Positions 9,701-16,805 are shown, counted from the first letter of the stretch. The stretch is 64,000 nt of DNA from Deltaproteobacteria bacterium (GCA_016218765.1 JACRCZ010000074.1:1-64000), one strand, 5' to 3'. Translations and numbers: made by a program. Notes: generated by a model from the letters alone, not told the origin.

Positions 9701-11698
9701 GACGATATCGACGAGTCGCACGACGGGGCCGTCGCGGCCGCGGCCTGGCCGGCCTCGCCGGAGGCGACGGCGTACCTCGTGCAGCTCGTGACGGGCGACG
9801 ACGTCGTCGTGCGCCCCTGGTTCCGGACGGAGGAGCCCCGCTTCGCGGTGCGGGACCTGGCGTTGCGACCGCACGAGACGTACCGCGTCGCGGTGCGGGC
9901 CGTGTCTTCCGGTTCGTTCTCCCCCGAGACGTCTTCCGACGGCTTCACCGTCGTCGACGCGGACGCCCCGTGGGTCGAGGTGACCGCGCGGCCGGGGCGG
10001 ATCCTGCCGGATGTCGATGGTGTGGACGATGACAGCGCGATCGGGGCCGTGCTGTCGGACGCGATCCTGCTGGTGCGGTGGCGGGCGGAGGTGCAGGATG
10101 CCGCCGGCGAGGTGGTGAGGACGCTCGGTCGCGGCGAGACGGGGCGGCGGCGTCTGGACGTTTCCTCGCTCTGGGACGGTCGGGATGACGGGGGGCGTGT
10201 GGTGGCCGGGGGGCCGTGGCGGGTGGTGGTCGTGGCGGAGGATTCGGCCGGACGAGAGGGTCGGGGCGAGACGACGGTGTGGGTGTGCGCGGGGTCCGCG
10301 CTCTCGGAGCCGGTTTGCGCCGCGGGCGGCGCGGACGCGGGAGCCGGGGACGGCGGTCCCGACGGCGCGCCGGACGCGGCGGACGGTGCGGGTGGCGACG
10401 CCGGGGTCGTCCCCGTCGCCGGCGGTGGCTGCGCGTGCCGGGCCGGGACGCAGACGGGGCCGGGAGGGGCGATCGCGCTGCTGGCGGGCGCGATCCTGAT
10501 CCTGCGGCGCCGGGCCGTAGCGAGGCTTCGCCCGCACGGCCGCAACAGGCAGCCGGCCACAGGCAACCGGCAGCCGGCAATGATCATCGCCCGTTGCCGG
10601 TTGCCGGTCGCCTGTTGCCTGTTTCCCGCCCGCACACGCCTCGGAACCACTCCGGTCAAATGGATAGCCCGGTCTCCCGCATCCCCCCGCGCCGCCGCGT
10701 CGTGGTTCGGTCTCGCGGCCCTGTTGGCCGCGCTCCTCTCCTGCTCCGCGCCGCCGCCGCCGGGAACGATCGCGCCGGTGGATCCGCTCGGGCCGAGGCG
10801 CGACGCCGCGGCGCAGGCGCCGGCGGATGCCGGAGCGACGGTCGAGACCGACACGGAGGAGCCGGCGGAAGAAGACGCCGCCGGCACGACCATGCCGGCC
10901 GGCGATGCCGGTACGGCGGCGACGCCGGAAACGACGGGCGGGCCGGAAGCGGCCGCGCCCGCGGATGCGGGGGGAACGCCCGAGGCCGGAGCGGAAGCAA
11001 TCGCCGGCGGCGACGTCGCGGCGTCCGGGGATTCCGCCGGATCGCGCCCGCCCGTTCCGCCGCCTTCGGACGATCTTTCGGCCGTCGTACTGCGGCTCGG
11101 TTGCAGCGTGATCACCGAGGGCCAGCTCCAGCGCTCGGTGCGGCTGGTCCGCGTCTTCGCCGGGCTCGCCGGCCGCGAGACGACCGCCGAGGATGACGCG
11201 CGGCTCCGGGAGATCGCGCTGGAACGGCTCGGCCTGGAGCTGATCGTGCGGCGCGAGGCGGCGGCGCGGGAGCTGACGGCGACCCCGGCGGAGGTCCAGG
11301 CGGCGGCCGCGATGGTGGCGCAGGGCAACGGCGTCGAGGTCTCGGCGTTGTTCCTGGCCGTGGAGGACCAGGGCCTGTCGAACGCGGAGTACGAGGCGGA
11401 TCTCGAGTTCCAGATCCTGGAGATGAAGGTGATCCAGGCCTACGCCGGCGAGGTCCCGGTCGTGGTGACCGACGCGGAGATCGAGGCCGAGTACCTGGCC
11501 CGCACGGCGGGGCTGGACGCCTCGACGATCCGCCCGCTGGCGGACGTGCGCGACGTCCTGCGCGAGGACCTCGCGGCGGACAAGGTCGAAATCCAGGGCC
11601 GCGAGTGGCTGATGCGGCGGCGCGACGAGCTGGAACGCACCCGCGCCGTGCGCGGCTCGGGCGGCGGCTGCGTGGAGCAGCCGGGGGAATCCCCGTAG
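6725..11698 (+). CDS. Composite ORF: FG-GAP surface protein read through into a SurA-N lipoprotein
   Basis: A 1657-residue open frame; a TTG start at 6608 is also open. Residues 1-56 look like a signal peptide, but its core is an LPA repeat encoded by a 9-bp array, followed by LLLASSAAAQ. Residues ~60-1050 hold many FG-GAP/integrin-type units (DVDLDGLPE, DFDGDGRPEV, DLDGDGADELL), often calcium-binding blades of a beta propeller. Fibronectin-like and FlgD-Ig-like modules follow, then a sorting tail at about 10420-10530 (GGGCACRAG, a hydrophobic helix, RRR) much like MYXO-CTERM. No stop occurs after it: the frame crosses an inverted repeat (10544-10623) and enters a second lipoprotein module. 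Two ancestral genes merged by loss of the stop seems likelier than a designed fusion. Confidence 0.7.
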   Translation: MQPVASAPGRVLPALPALSALPALPALPALPALPALPALPALAALSALLLASSAAAQPWPMARHDAARSARSEPVAPLSAPGEAFALAVGGVLGADELRVADVDLDGLPETLFPAGRRVRARRAGGDLLWASEDAGAWWMLGTADFDGDGRPEVAVATVAPGVAFLDGLRGRTVFASAAGDVSTLGTILPLDVEGDGAVELYVADDGCSHDGRGSGRIYGLAGGVATRTVLRTETHDFWCGRDHVVADLDGDGRPEVVAPDEDRVWAYDPASGFSTHASRTLDSFPVGLVHTAVADLDRDGDDELILASDNPWRWYAAARRLQVLDADGDELASSWIVRVSPEAGGHRYLDAPAADVLASSAGLEVVSSIADSASSGWEVRVFRGLSDDGEESVLAAIPDVVALGLADVDGDGLSEILARPAPDFVLDSGPSAIAAFHVREDGTAEELWSVPASRLPLLPDPESTDSALPAAGGDGWGGPARPVVREGPAGLPAVLVESDGDGDGVSDRLTLLDGPTGAELARWNDPDSALGPGGIVAVARASGADVWLAAATESARVAHFHAGLVLSNDADGGDVPDVVAANRAATPPIVPSGTTIVAAEAGGRVSFLGESCAAVVCGPAQRSSARLLSSEPRVAGAACDCAADPFLVGASRTREGHAAVALVPPTDGTPLMIDLGRAVEPVADALPVGPLDPEFPEWDAVALALYDPSSNRSSLALVSTGGARTRWLGLDADGTVRGPLAVADLDGDGADELLAVRDGFLQVVSSSGDEILRREAWGGGSVLAWDVGEGRPAIFRTGADSFAVERLDVELERVWIAGEGTSHRGRYAAMAGGGDGTFRLGVVAEASAELAAYAASDGTILWRTALAGGSAYPDVAAAYAAGARPGVLSSPATASSLEPGLADTLVVGSSDGFLYGVSAADGSLAWSVALHAAVGEPVVVPFDDPRGAPEPWTAVLAPAADGQVHVIGEATLAAPAEVWDGDGVADPASESDDIDESHDGAVAAAAWPASPEATAYLVQLVTGDDVVVRPWFRTEEPRFAVRDLALRPHETYRVAVRAVSSGSFSPETSSDGFTVVDADAPWVEVTARPGRILPDVDGVDDDSAIGAVLSDAILLVRWRAEVQDAAGEVVRTLGRGETGRRRLDVSSLWDGRDDGGRVVAGGPWRVVVVAEDSAGREGRGETTVWVCAGSALSEPVCAAGGADAGAGDGGPDGAPDAADGAGGDAGVVPVAGGGCACRAGTQTGPGGAIALLAGAILILRRRAVARLRPHGRNRQPATGNRQPAMIIARCRLPVACCLFPARTRLGTTPVKWIARSPASPRAAASWFGLAALLAALLSCSAPPPPGTIAPVDPLGPRRDAAAQAPADAGATVETDTEEPAEEDAAGTTMPAGDAGTAATPETTGGPEAAAPADAGGTPEAGAEAIAGGDVAASGDSAGSRPPVPPPSDDLSAVVLRLGCSVITEGQLQRSVRLVRVFAGLAGRETTAEDDARLREIALERLGLELIVRREAAARELTATPAEVQAAAAMVAQGNGVEVSALFLAVEDQGLSNAEYEADLEFQILEMKVIQAYAGEVPVVVTDAEIEAEYLARTAGLDASTIRPLADVRDVLREDLAADKVEIQGREWLMRRRDELERTRAVRGSGGGCVEQPGESP
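6754..6865. repeat. 9-bp repeat array (GCACTCCCC type) inside a signal peptide
   Basis: About ten units of GCACTCCCC and close variants (GCACTTTCC, GCTCTCCCC) run through codons 10-47 of the FG-GAP ORF and encode LPA/LSA triplets. The unit is the complement of the array type at 1924-1956. Confidence 0.88.
10544..10623. repeat. Imperfect inverted repeat, two ~37-bp arms around TGATCA
   Basis: The left arm (10544-10580) begins AACAGGCA and repeats CAACCGGCAGCCGGCAA-like text. The right arm (10587-10623) is its imperfect reverse complement and ends TTGCCTGTTT. The centre is TGATCA. It sits exactly where the FG-GAP protein should end and the next lipoprotein should start, and it has no stop in the reading frame used. 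Confidence 0.85.
10580..11698 (+). CDS. SurA N-terminal-domain lipoprotein (second module of the composite ORF)
   Basis: If translated separately, the only in-frame ATG before the signal is at 10580, inside the inverted repeat; no good ribosome site is seen. A lipoprotein signal follows (WFGLAALLAALLSC, Cys then Ser-Ala-Pro), then an Ala/Asp/Glu-rich linker of ~90 residues. A helical domain (about 11080-11690) has the SurA/PpiD N-terminal pattern: ITEGQLQRSV, a helix with ALERLGLELIVRREA, then TDAEIEAEY. SurA-type domains hold unfolded outer-membrane proteins. No parvulin isomerase domain follows, so it would be a chaperone or scaffold only. Annotated separately because this region is a distinct protein in character. 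Confidence 0.6.
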   Translation: MIIARCRLPVACCLFPARTRLGTTPVKWIARSPASPRAAASWFGLAALLAALLSCSAPPPPGTIAPVDPLGPRRDAAAQAPADAGATVETDTEEPAEEDAAGTTMPAGDAGTAATPETTGGPEAAAPADAGGTPEAGAEAIAGGDVAASGDSAGSRPPVPPPSDDLSAVVLRLGCSVITEGQLQRSVRLVRVFAGLAGRETTAEDDARLREIALERLGLELIVRREAAARELTATPAEVQAAAAMVAQGNGVEVSALFLAVEDQGLSNAEYEADLEFQILEMKVIQAYAGEVPVVVTDAEIEAEYLARTAGLDASTIRPLADVRDVLREDLAADKVEIQGREWLMRRRDELERTRAVRGSGGGCVEQPGESP

Positions 11699-11734
11699 CG
11701 TCCGGGGATGCCGCGACGGAAGGAGGGTGAAGCG

Positions 11735-12703
11735 ATGGCCGAGAACAACGGGGAAGAGAAGAAGGACCTCGATCTGTTCGAGCTGTGCAGCGCGACGCTG
11801 CTCGGACTGGCCGCCGTCGGCGGCGCGTGGTCCGCGTACCAGGGCGACCTGTGGGGCGGCCAGTCCGTCGAGGCGTACGGCGAGGCGGCGACGATGACGA
11901 CGCAGGCCGCGGGCGAGGCGACGACGAAGGCGACGTCGGTCGCCGCCGAGGCGACGAAGAAGATGACCGAGGTCTCGGGCACGGTCGCCACGCAGACCAC
12001 CGGGATCTCGGGCGAAGCCGCGGTTGCGACGACGCAGGCGTCGACCGAGTTCGGCCTGCAGATCACGGTCATGGCCCGCGACTCCGCGCTGGACATCGAC
12101 GCCAAGAAGCTCCTGTTCGAGGCGGCGACGACGCGCGACCGGACGACGGCCGAGCGCCAGTTCACGATCGCCAAGTACCTCTACACCCAGCAGCTCAGCG
12201 ACGAGGCGTACCAGTCGCTCGGACTGTCGCCGGAGTTCCGCACCGAGGACCAGGAGAAGGCCTTCGAGATTCCGGTCGAGGCGTTGGCGGAGGCGGCGGA
12301 CAAGGAGGTGGCGACCGAGGCGTACGTCGAGTCGATGCTGGGACCGGCGGTGGAGAAGTTCGACGCCGCGGAGACGGGCCTGGCGGAGGGCTTCGCCGCG
12401 GCGACCAAGACGCTCACGGACGGGTTCGGACAGGCGGCGCAGGGCCTGACCGATGGCTTCGCGGCGGCCAATACGATGCTGACGGACGGGTTCGCCAAGG
12501 CGGGCAAGCGGTTCGACGAGGGACGCGACGCGAACAACACCGGCGACAAGTTCGGCCTCGATTCGATTTTCTTCACCGTCTGCCTCTTCCTGGCCGGCAT
12601 CGCGCTGGTCTTCAAGACCAAGGTCCGCTGGGCCTTCTTCGCGATCGGGGTGGCGAGCTTCGTGGGCGCCACCGCCTACCTCTTCACCATACCGTGGGCC
12701 TGA
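11735..12703 (+). CDS. Coiled-coil inner-membrane protein, DUF4337-like
   Basis: 322 residues; AGGAGGGTGA just ahead selects this ATG over one at 11708. An N-terminal helix (LCSATLLGLAAVGGAWSAYQ) is followed by ~220 residues rich in Ala, Thr, Glu and Lys without Pro, which should form a long coiled coil. It holds three related motifs of the type LTDGF-A-A (near residues 225-260). Two membrane helices close the protein (IFFTVCLFLAGIALVF and FFAIGVASFVGATAYLF). The WSAYQ signature and helix-coil-two-helix layout match DUF4337-type proteins of unknown function. It starts 36 bp after the SurA-like module and may share its transcript. Confidence 0.7.
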   Translation: MAENNGEEKKDLDLFELCSATLLGLAAVGGAWSAYQGDLWGGQSVEAYGEAATMTTQAAGEATTKATSVAAEATKKMTEVSGTVATQTTGISGEAAVATTQASTEFGLQITVMARDSALDIDAKKLLFEAATTRDRTTAERQFTIAKYLYTQQLSDEAYQSLGLSPEFRTEDQEKAFEIPVEALAEAADKEVATEAYVESMLGPAVEKFDAAETGLAEGFAAATKTLTDGFGQAAQGLTDGFAAANTMLTDGFAKAGKRFDEGRDANNTGDKFGLDSIFFTVCLFLAGIALVFKTKVRWAFFAIGVASFVGATAYLFTIPWA

Positions 12704-12797
12704 ACTTCGAATCCCGCGGTCCGTGACCGTACGTCGGCCTTCCCGGACCGGCAGCCCCGCCGGGTTGCGGACGCCGCAACTCTTGGGCCGCCCTCCC

Positions 12798-13022
12798 CTA
12801 CTGGTTGGCGTAGCTGTTGGAGGCCCCGCAGTCCGGGCACGTCCACGTCACGAAGTTGCAGGTCATCCCCCAGGCGTTCTCGTCCATGCACTCCTGGCAG
12901 ATGCTGAACCCGCACGTGCAGCTCCAGCAGAACGCGACCTGACGGCGACAGCAACAGCACTCGTACTCGCGCTTCCGCCGCCGGGGCCGCGGACCTTCGG
13001 ATGGATTCGGCTCGTCCGCCAT
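12798..13022 (-). CDS. Small Cys-rich zinc-ribbon protein
   Basis: 74 residues starting at the ATG behind GAGGAGG; the longer open frame upstream is only the repeat array. After a basic N-terminus (RPRRRKRE) come CCCC, CWSCTC, CQEC and a final CPDCG: about a dozen cysteines in 50 residues, with pairs spaced as in zinc ribbons. No catalytic residues are evident. It probably binds two zinc ions in the cytoplasm and contacts nucleic acid or protein, but this cannot be settled from sequence. Confidence 0.65.
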   Translation of the reverse strand: MADEPNPSEGPRPRRRKREYECCCCRRQVAFCWSCTCGFSICQECMDENAWGMTCNFVTWTCPDCGASNSYANQ

Positions 13023-13084
13023 CGCTGCTCCGGCCTCCTCGCCGGGCGCCGACCGATACCACGCAGGCCTCCGCCGCACCACCC

Positions 13085-13200
13085 CCCGCTTCCCCCGCAC
13101 TTCCCGCACTTCCCCCGCACTTCCCCCGCACTTCCCGCACTTCCCCCGCACTTCCCGCACTTCCCCCGCACTTCCCCCGCACTTCCCCCGCACTTCCCCC
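13085..13200. repeat. Mixed 9/11-bp repeat array, units GCACTTCCC and GCACTTCCCCC
   Basis: Roughly eleven units in the gap between the divergent zinc-ribbon gene and the sulfotransferase gene. Same sequence family as the arrays at 1924-1956 and 6754-6865. Two unit lengths alternate, so this array does not preserve a reading frame. Confidence 0.9.
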
Positions 13201-13291
13201 TCTCCTTCCACTTTCTCCCCTTTCGCGCGAACTCATGCGACGCCCGGGCCATGGGGTCCGCGTCCGAACCTCGCGGACGGGAGGTGGAGAC

Positions 13292-14305
13292 ATGACGATC
13301 CGCATGCTCTTCGTGATCGGCGCGCCGCGCTCGGGAACGACGATGCTCGAGCGCATGCTGTCGGCGCATTCGCAGATCCAGGGCGGGCCGGAGCCGCACC
13401 TGCTGACGCCGCTGGCGCACCTGGGCGTCTGGGCCAAGGTCGACAAGGCGCCGTACGACCACATCCTGGCGGCCGAGTCCCAGAAGCTGTTCGTGGACCA
13501 GCTCCCGCGCAAGGAGCAGGACTACTGGGACGCGTGCCGTGCGTACTGCGACGTGATCTACGGGCGGTACCTCCAGCCGGGCGGCAAGTCGATCTGCCTG
13601 GACAAGACGCCGGCGTACGGCCTGATCCTGCCGTTCATGGCCAAGGTGTTCCCGGACGGGAAGTACGTGGTGCTGACCCGGCATCCCGCGGCGATCTTCT
13701 CGTCGTTCGCGAACTCGTTCTTCGACGGCGACTACGCGGAGGCGCACAAGTTCAACCCGATCCTCGAGCGCTACATCCCCGCGATGGCGGCGTTCCTGCG
13801 ACAGAGGGAAGTCCCGTTCTTCCACGTGAAGTACGAGGAGCTGGTGAGCGCGCCGGAGACGTGGTTCGAGCGCATCTGCGGGTACGTCGGGGTTCCGTTC
13901 GAGGCGCAGGCGATTGAGTACGGCAAGGAGGGCGGCGAGGCGCCGCGCCCGCAGGGACTCGGCGATCCGATCGGGGTCGGGCAGCACAAGCGGCCGTCGA
14001 AGGCGTCGCTCGACAAGTGGCCGAAGGAATTCGCGCAGGACCCGGCGAAGCTGGAGCTGGTGCGCAAGATGGTGGAGCGGATCGACCCCGACGACCTGCG
14101 GACGTTCGGTTACGAGCCGGGCGACCTTTGGAAGCCGATGGAGTCGGTGAAGGCCGGCAAGCCGCCCAAGCCGCCCAAGCTCACCCGCTACCGCTTGGAG
14201 CGCAAGATGATCATCCACCTGCGCAACCACGCACAGCAAGGCGGCCCCTTCCGCCGGCTGCTGGAAAAGGCCCGCCTGGCCTGCGACGTGCTGCTGCGGG
14301 AGTAA
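13292..14305 (+). CDS. Sulfotransferase family protein
   Basis: 337 residues, with GGGAGGTGGA in front of the ATG. The 5'-phosphosulfate loop GAPRSGTT is at residues 10-17, followed by the helix MLERMLSAHSQI. A typical middle segment YVVLTRHPAAIFSSF carries the Arg and Ser that bind the 3'-phosphate of PAPS. Family members transfer a sulfate from PAPS to carbohydrates, lipids or small molecules. The C-terminal ~70 residues are basic and Pro/Lys-rich. Neighbours give no clue to the acceptor. It ends 3 bp from a convergent gene. Confidence 0.88.
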   Translation: MTIRMLFVIGAPRSGTTMLERMLSAHSQIQGGPEPHLLTPLAHLGVWAKVDKAPYDHILAAESQKLFVDQLPRKEQDYWDACRAYCDVIYGRYLQPGGKSICLDKTPAYGLILPFMAKVFPDGKYVVLTRHPAAIFSSFANSFFDGDYAEAHKFNPILERYIPAMAAFLRQREVPFFHVKYEELVSAPETWFERICGYVGVPFEAQAIEYGKEGGEAPRPQGLGDPIGVGQHKRPSKASLDKWPKEFAQDPAKLELVRKMVERIDPDDLRTFGYEPGDLWKPMESVKAGKPPKPPKLTRYRLERKMIIHLRNHAQQGGPFRRLLEKARLACDVLLRE

Positions 14306-14308
14306 CGA

Positions 14309-15430
14309 CTACCGTATCCGCTTCTCGGCCCGGCTCCACCCCGGCGCCGCCTCGCGCAACACTTCCTCGCACGTGCGCGCGAATGGCGTGTCGGCCGGGT
14401 AGTCCTTCATCTCGGGGCCCAGCTCCGAGACGGGGAGCGGCAGCGGCGGTTGCTCGTCATCGCCGTGCCAGATCCAGAAACTGCGGCCGTTGAGCGCCTC
14501 CTCGAGGTTCCGCGCGAATCCGGTGGCGTCGTCCGCCAGCTCGGGATTCTCCGCGGCATCCGTCAGGCACAAGTACGCCAGCGCGTGGAAGAACGGCGCG
14601 CGAAGCTCGGCAGGGCCGCGACGCGGCCACCACCACCGGGACGCCGCCAGCAGCGCCAGGTTGAAATGCGCCTCGGGACGACCGGGATCGCGACGCACGA
14701 GGCGCCGATACAACCCCGCCGCGCGGTTCCCCTCGCCCTGCCCCGCCATCGCCGCCGCCCGCAACAGATCGCCCTCATACGATCCCGTCAGCGGCTCGGC
14801 CAACTCGAGCACGCCTGCCCAATCACCCGCCGCGAGACAGATCGCGGCCAGGTTCGTGCGCGCCGTGTCGTCCGCCTCGTCGAACCCGTCGCGCAGCTCG
14901 TCGAACAGCCGCGCCCCGCCGTCCGCATCGGCCTCGAGCCACTCCGCCGGAGCCTCGGACGCCAGGAGACGCAACGGCTTCGCCCCCTGCTCCACGCACG
15001 CCCGCGCCTCATCGCCCGAGGCGTGCGTCCGCGCCACCACGGCCGCACAATCCCGCCACGCGGCGTCTTTCCAATCACTCCACCCCGCCAAGCCCTGCCC
15101 CGTCGCCGCCCGGAAACTCTCCTCATCGTCGCTCGAAGGCACGTCACAGATCGAATACGAGTCGCGAACCTCCTCCGCGAGCCCCACGATGCGGCGGTAC
15201 GCCGCGATACGCTGCCCCGGGGGCGCTTCCTCGTCGGCCGCGTCGGCGTCCGCATCCTGAAGCTCGGCGCTCAGCCGGTCGACCGTTTCCGCCGGCAGCG
15301 TCGCCGGATTGTATCCCCCGCACGGCTGCGCCGATGCTGCACGCGGGAGGATGAACGCCACAAGCGCCAAGAAGCACGAAGCAACCCGAAGCATGCCGGC
15401 GTTGACGAGGCGGCGGTGTGGGGGATTCAT
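14309..15430 (-). CDS. Secreted TPR-like protein of unknown function
   Basis: Up to 373 residues; a second ATG at 15394 gives a cleaner signal peptide (MLRVASCFLALVAFILPRAASAQ), and neither start has a good ribosome site. The mature part is helical and acidic, with TPR-like helix pairs (AAGLYRRLVRRDPGRPEAHFNLALLA), several isolated cysteines and a Trp-rich stretch RWWWPRRGP. No catalytic motif is visible. It should be periplasmic. An inverted-repeat element (15456-15556) lies directly upstream where a promoter would be expected. Confidence 0.6.
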   Translation of the reverse strand: MNPPHRRLVNAGMLRVASCFLALVAFILPRAASAQPCGGYNPATLPAETVDRLSAELQDADADAADEEAPPGQRIAAYRRIVGLAEEVRDSYSICDVPSSDDEESFRAATGQGLAGWSDWKDAAWRDCAAVVARTHASGDEARACVEQGAKPLRLLASEAPAEWLEADADGGARLFDELRDGFDEADDTARTNLAAICLAAGDWAGVLELAEPLTGSYEGDLLRAAAMAGQGEGNRAAGLYRRLVRRDPGRPEAHFNLALLAASRWWWPRRGPAELRAPFFHALAYLCLTDAAENPELADDATGFARNLEEALNGRSFWIWHGDDEQPPLPLPVSELGPEMKDYPADTPFARTCEEVLREAAPGWSRAEKRIR

Positions 15431-15455
15431 GGAGGTTCCATACCGTCAACCCGAA

Positions 15456-15556
15456 CCGAACCGCGCCCTTCAGGGCGCGGCCGCGTCGGCCGTGCCCGTC
15501 GCGGGCTGGCCCCGAAGCGACCCGGCGGCTCTGCCGCCGAGCAGCCCGCGGTTCGG
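15456..15556. repeat. 101-bp element with perfect 10-bp terminal inverted repeats
   Basis: It starts CCGAACCGCG and ends CGCGGTTCGG, exact reverse complements. Inside are two hairpins: CCGCGCCC-TTCA-GGGCGCGG at the left and CGGCGG-CTCTG-CCGCCG at the right. Related copies are at 57990-58081, 63853-63917 and, shortened, 40817-40867. No ORF inside; MITE/REP-like. Confidence 0.8.
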
Positions 15557-15590
15557 ATCCCGATACCCACCGCTCCACCGCTCCACCGCG

Positions 15591-16652
15591 CTACCGCTCC
15601 TCCGGAAAGTACCGCGGCGGCGTGTGGATGTCCGGAACAACGGGGCGCGCTTCCTTGCCCGAGGCGAGCCAGTCGGCCAAAGCTTCGATGCCCAGCCGAT
15701 GGGCGGCGGTGATCTCGTCGACGGTCATGCCAACGTCCGGCACAGGCGGGACGTGGATGAAACCGTACGCCGCCGGAACCTCGGTCGCGCCCGCACAGTA
15801 GTCGAGCAGCCGGTACATGACGTAGTTGCACAGGAAGTCGCCCGCGTCGGCCGAGACGAGCGTCGGGAAGCCTCCCGCGGTCATCGCCGCGTCCATCTCA
15901 TCGATCGGGTAGTCGGGACGCAGGCGACTGATGCCCCCCGGCACGATCGGCTCGCCCGTCATCGTGACCCCCGCGTTGTCGGTGCCGCGCATCGAGTTCA
16001 CCGCCCCGGTCTCGAACCGCATCCCCTCCGGCCCCGCCTGCCCGGTCGAAATCACGGCGTCGGGGTGCAGCCGCTCGATCTCGCCTTCCAGTTCGTCCCA
16101 GGACGTCCCCCACTCCACCGCCAGCTCGACGACCCGGACATCGAGACCCCCGATCATCATCTCGTCGAACGACTCGATCGCCTCGTACGACGAGTTGATC
16201 GCATACCCCCCGAACGGTTCGAACCCACTCATCAACAGGACCTTGGGAACGGCGATGGACAGCAGATCGACATCGGATGCCGTAGCGTCGTGCACCGTGA
16301 CCTCGAAATCGTACGTCCCCGAACGCTCGGGCAAGCCGGATATTGCGCCTTCGGCGTCGAGCGCCAGTCCAGGCGGAAGCACGCCGCTCGTGACTTCCCA
16401 GGTCACCGTCCCCGCCGCGCCCGACGCCTCGAGCTGCGCCGCGTAGGCCACCTGCACGCGTCCCCCCGGCAGCGACCCGGTCGTGATCGCGAGCGCCGGC
16501 ACCTCCTCCGCGACGTCACCATCGCCTCCCGTCCCGTCCGACTCGCCAACCGCATCGGTGGCATCGGCGTCGTCATCCGACCCTTCGTCGCAAGCCGGCG
16601 CGCCCAGGACCACCAAGCCGAGCCACAACCAACGGAAGCGGATCCTCAACAT
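15591..16652 (-). CDS. Lipid-anchored pyroglutamyl-peptidase I-like protein with Ig-like domain
   Basis: 353 residues. Signal peptide with lipobox APAC puts Cys21 at the mature end, then an acidic linker. Residues ~52-135 form an Ig-like 'putative Ig' domain (LPGGRVQVAYAAQL, WEVTSGVLPPGLALD, GTYDFEVTVHD). Residues 137-353 are a C15-family peptidase: SGFEPFGG at 142-149, Glu214 in MRFETGAVN, Cys275 in AGDFLCNY and His300 in GFIHVPP, the whole catalytic triad. C15 enzymes remove N-terminal pyroglutamate and are normally small cytoplasmic proteins, so an exported, lipidated, Ig-linked form is unusual. A proposed promoter leaves almost no 5' leader. Confidence 0.87.
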   Translation of the reverse strand: MLRIRFRWLWLGLVVLGAPACDEGSDDDADATDAVGESDGTGGDGDVAEEVPALAITTGSLPGGRVQVAYAAQLEASGAAGTVTWEVTSGVLPPGLALDAEGAISGLPERSGTYDFEVTVHDATASDVDLLSIAVPKVLLMSGFEPFGGYAINSSYEAIESFDEMMIGGLDVRVVELAVEWGTSWDELEGEIERLHPDAVISTGQAGPEGMRFETGAVNSMRGTDNAGVTMTGEPIVPGGISRLRPDYPIDEMDAAMTAGGFPTLVSADAGDFLCNYVMYRLLDYCAGATEVPAAYGFIHVPPVPDVGMTVDEITAAHRLGIEALADWLASGKEARPVVPDIHTPPRYFPEER

Positions 16653-16658
16653 GACGCC

Positions 16659-16687
16659 AAGCTACCATCGGCGGCCCGGAGCGGCAA
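16659..16687 (-). promoter_or_regulatory. Predicted promoter, leaderless, of the pyroglutamyl-peptidase gene
   Basis: Minus strand TTGCCG (16682-16687), 17 bp, TAGCTT (16659-16664). Only 6 bp separate the -10 from the ATG, so transcription would start at or next to the start codon; no ribosome site is present. Confidence 0.5.
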
Positions 16688-16720
16688 CGTGGGTCGTGAA
16701 CCCCTGATCCCCCTTTCCCC

Positions 16721-16763
16721 CTTTGCGTCCTTTGCGGCCCCTTGCGTCCTTTGCGCGAAATTC
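16721..16763. repeat. CTTTGCG-type dispersed repeat, copy 1
   Basis: Four TTTGCG/TTGCG units separated by TCC or GGCCCC end in GCGCGAAATTCCGG. Related copies: 32672-32702 (degenerate), 50050-50090 (opposite strand), 63933-63967. It lies beyond the 3' end of tamB. Confidence 0.8.
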
Positions 16764-16805
16764 CGGAACCGGGTCGCCCGGGACGACGATCGCTGGCAAC
16801 GCCAA

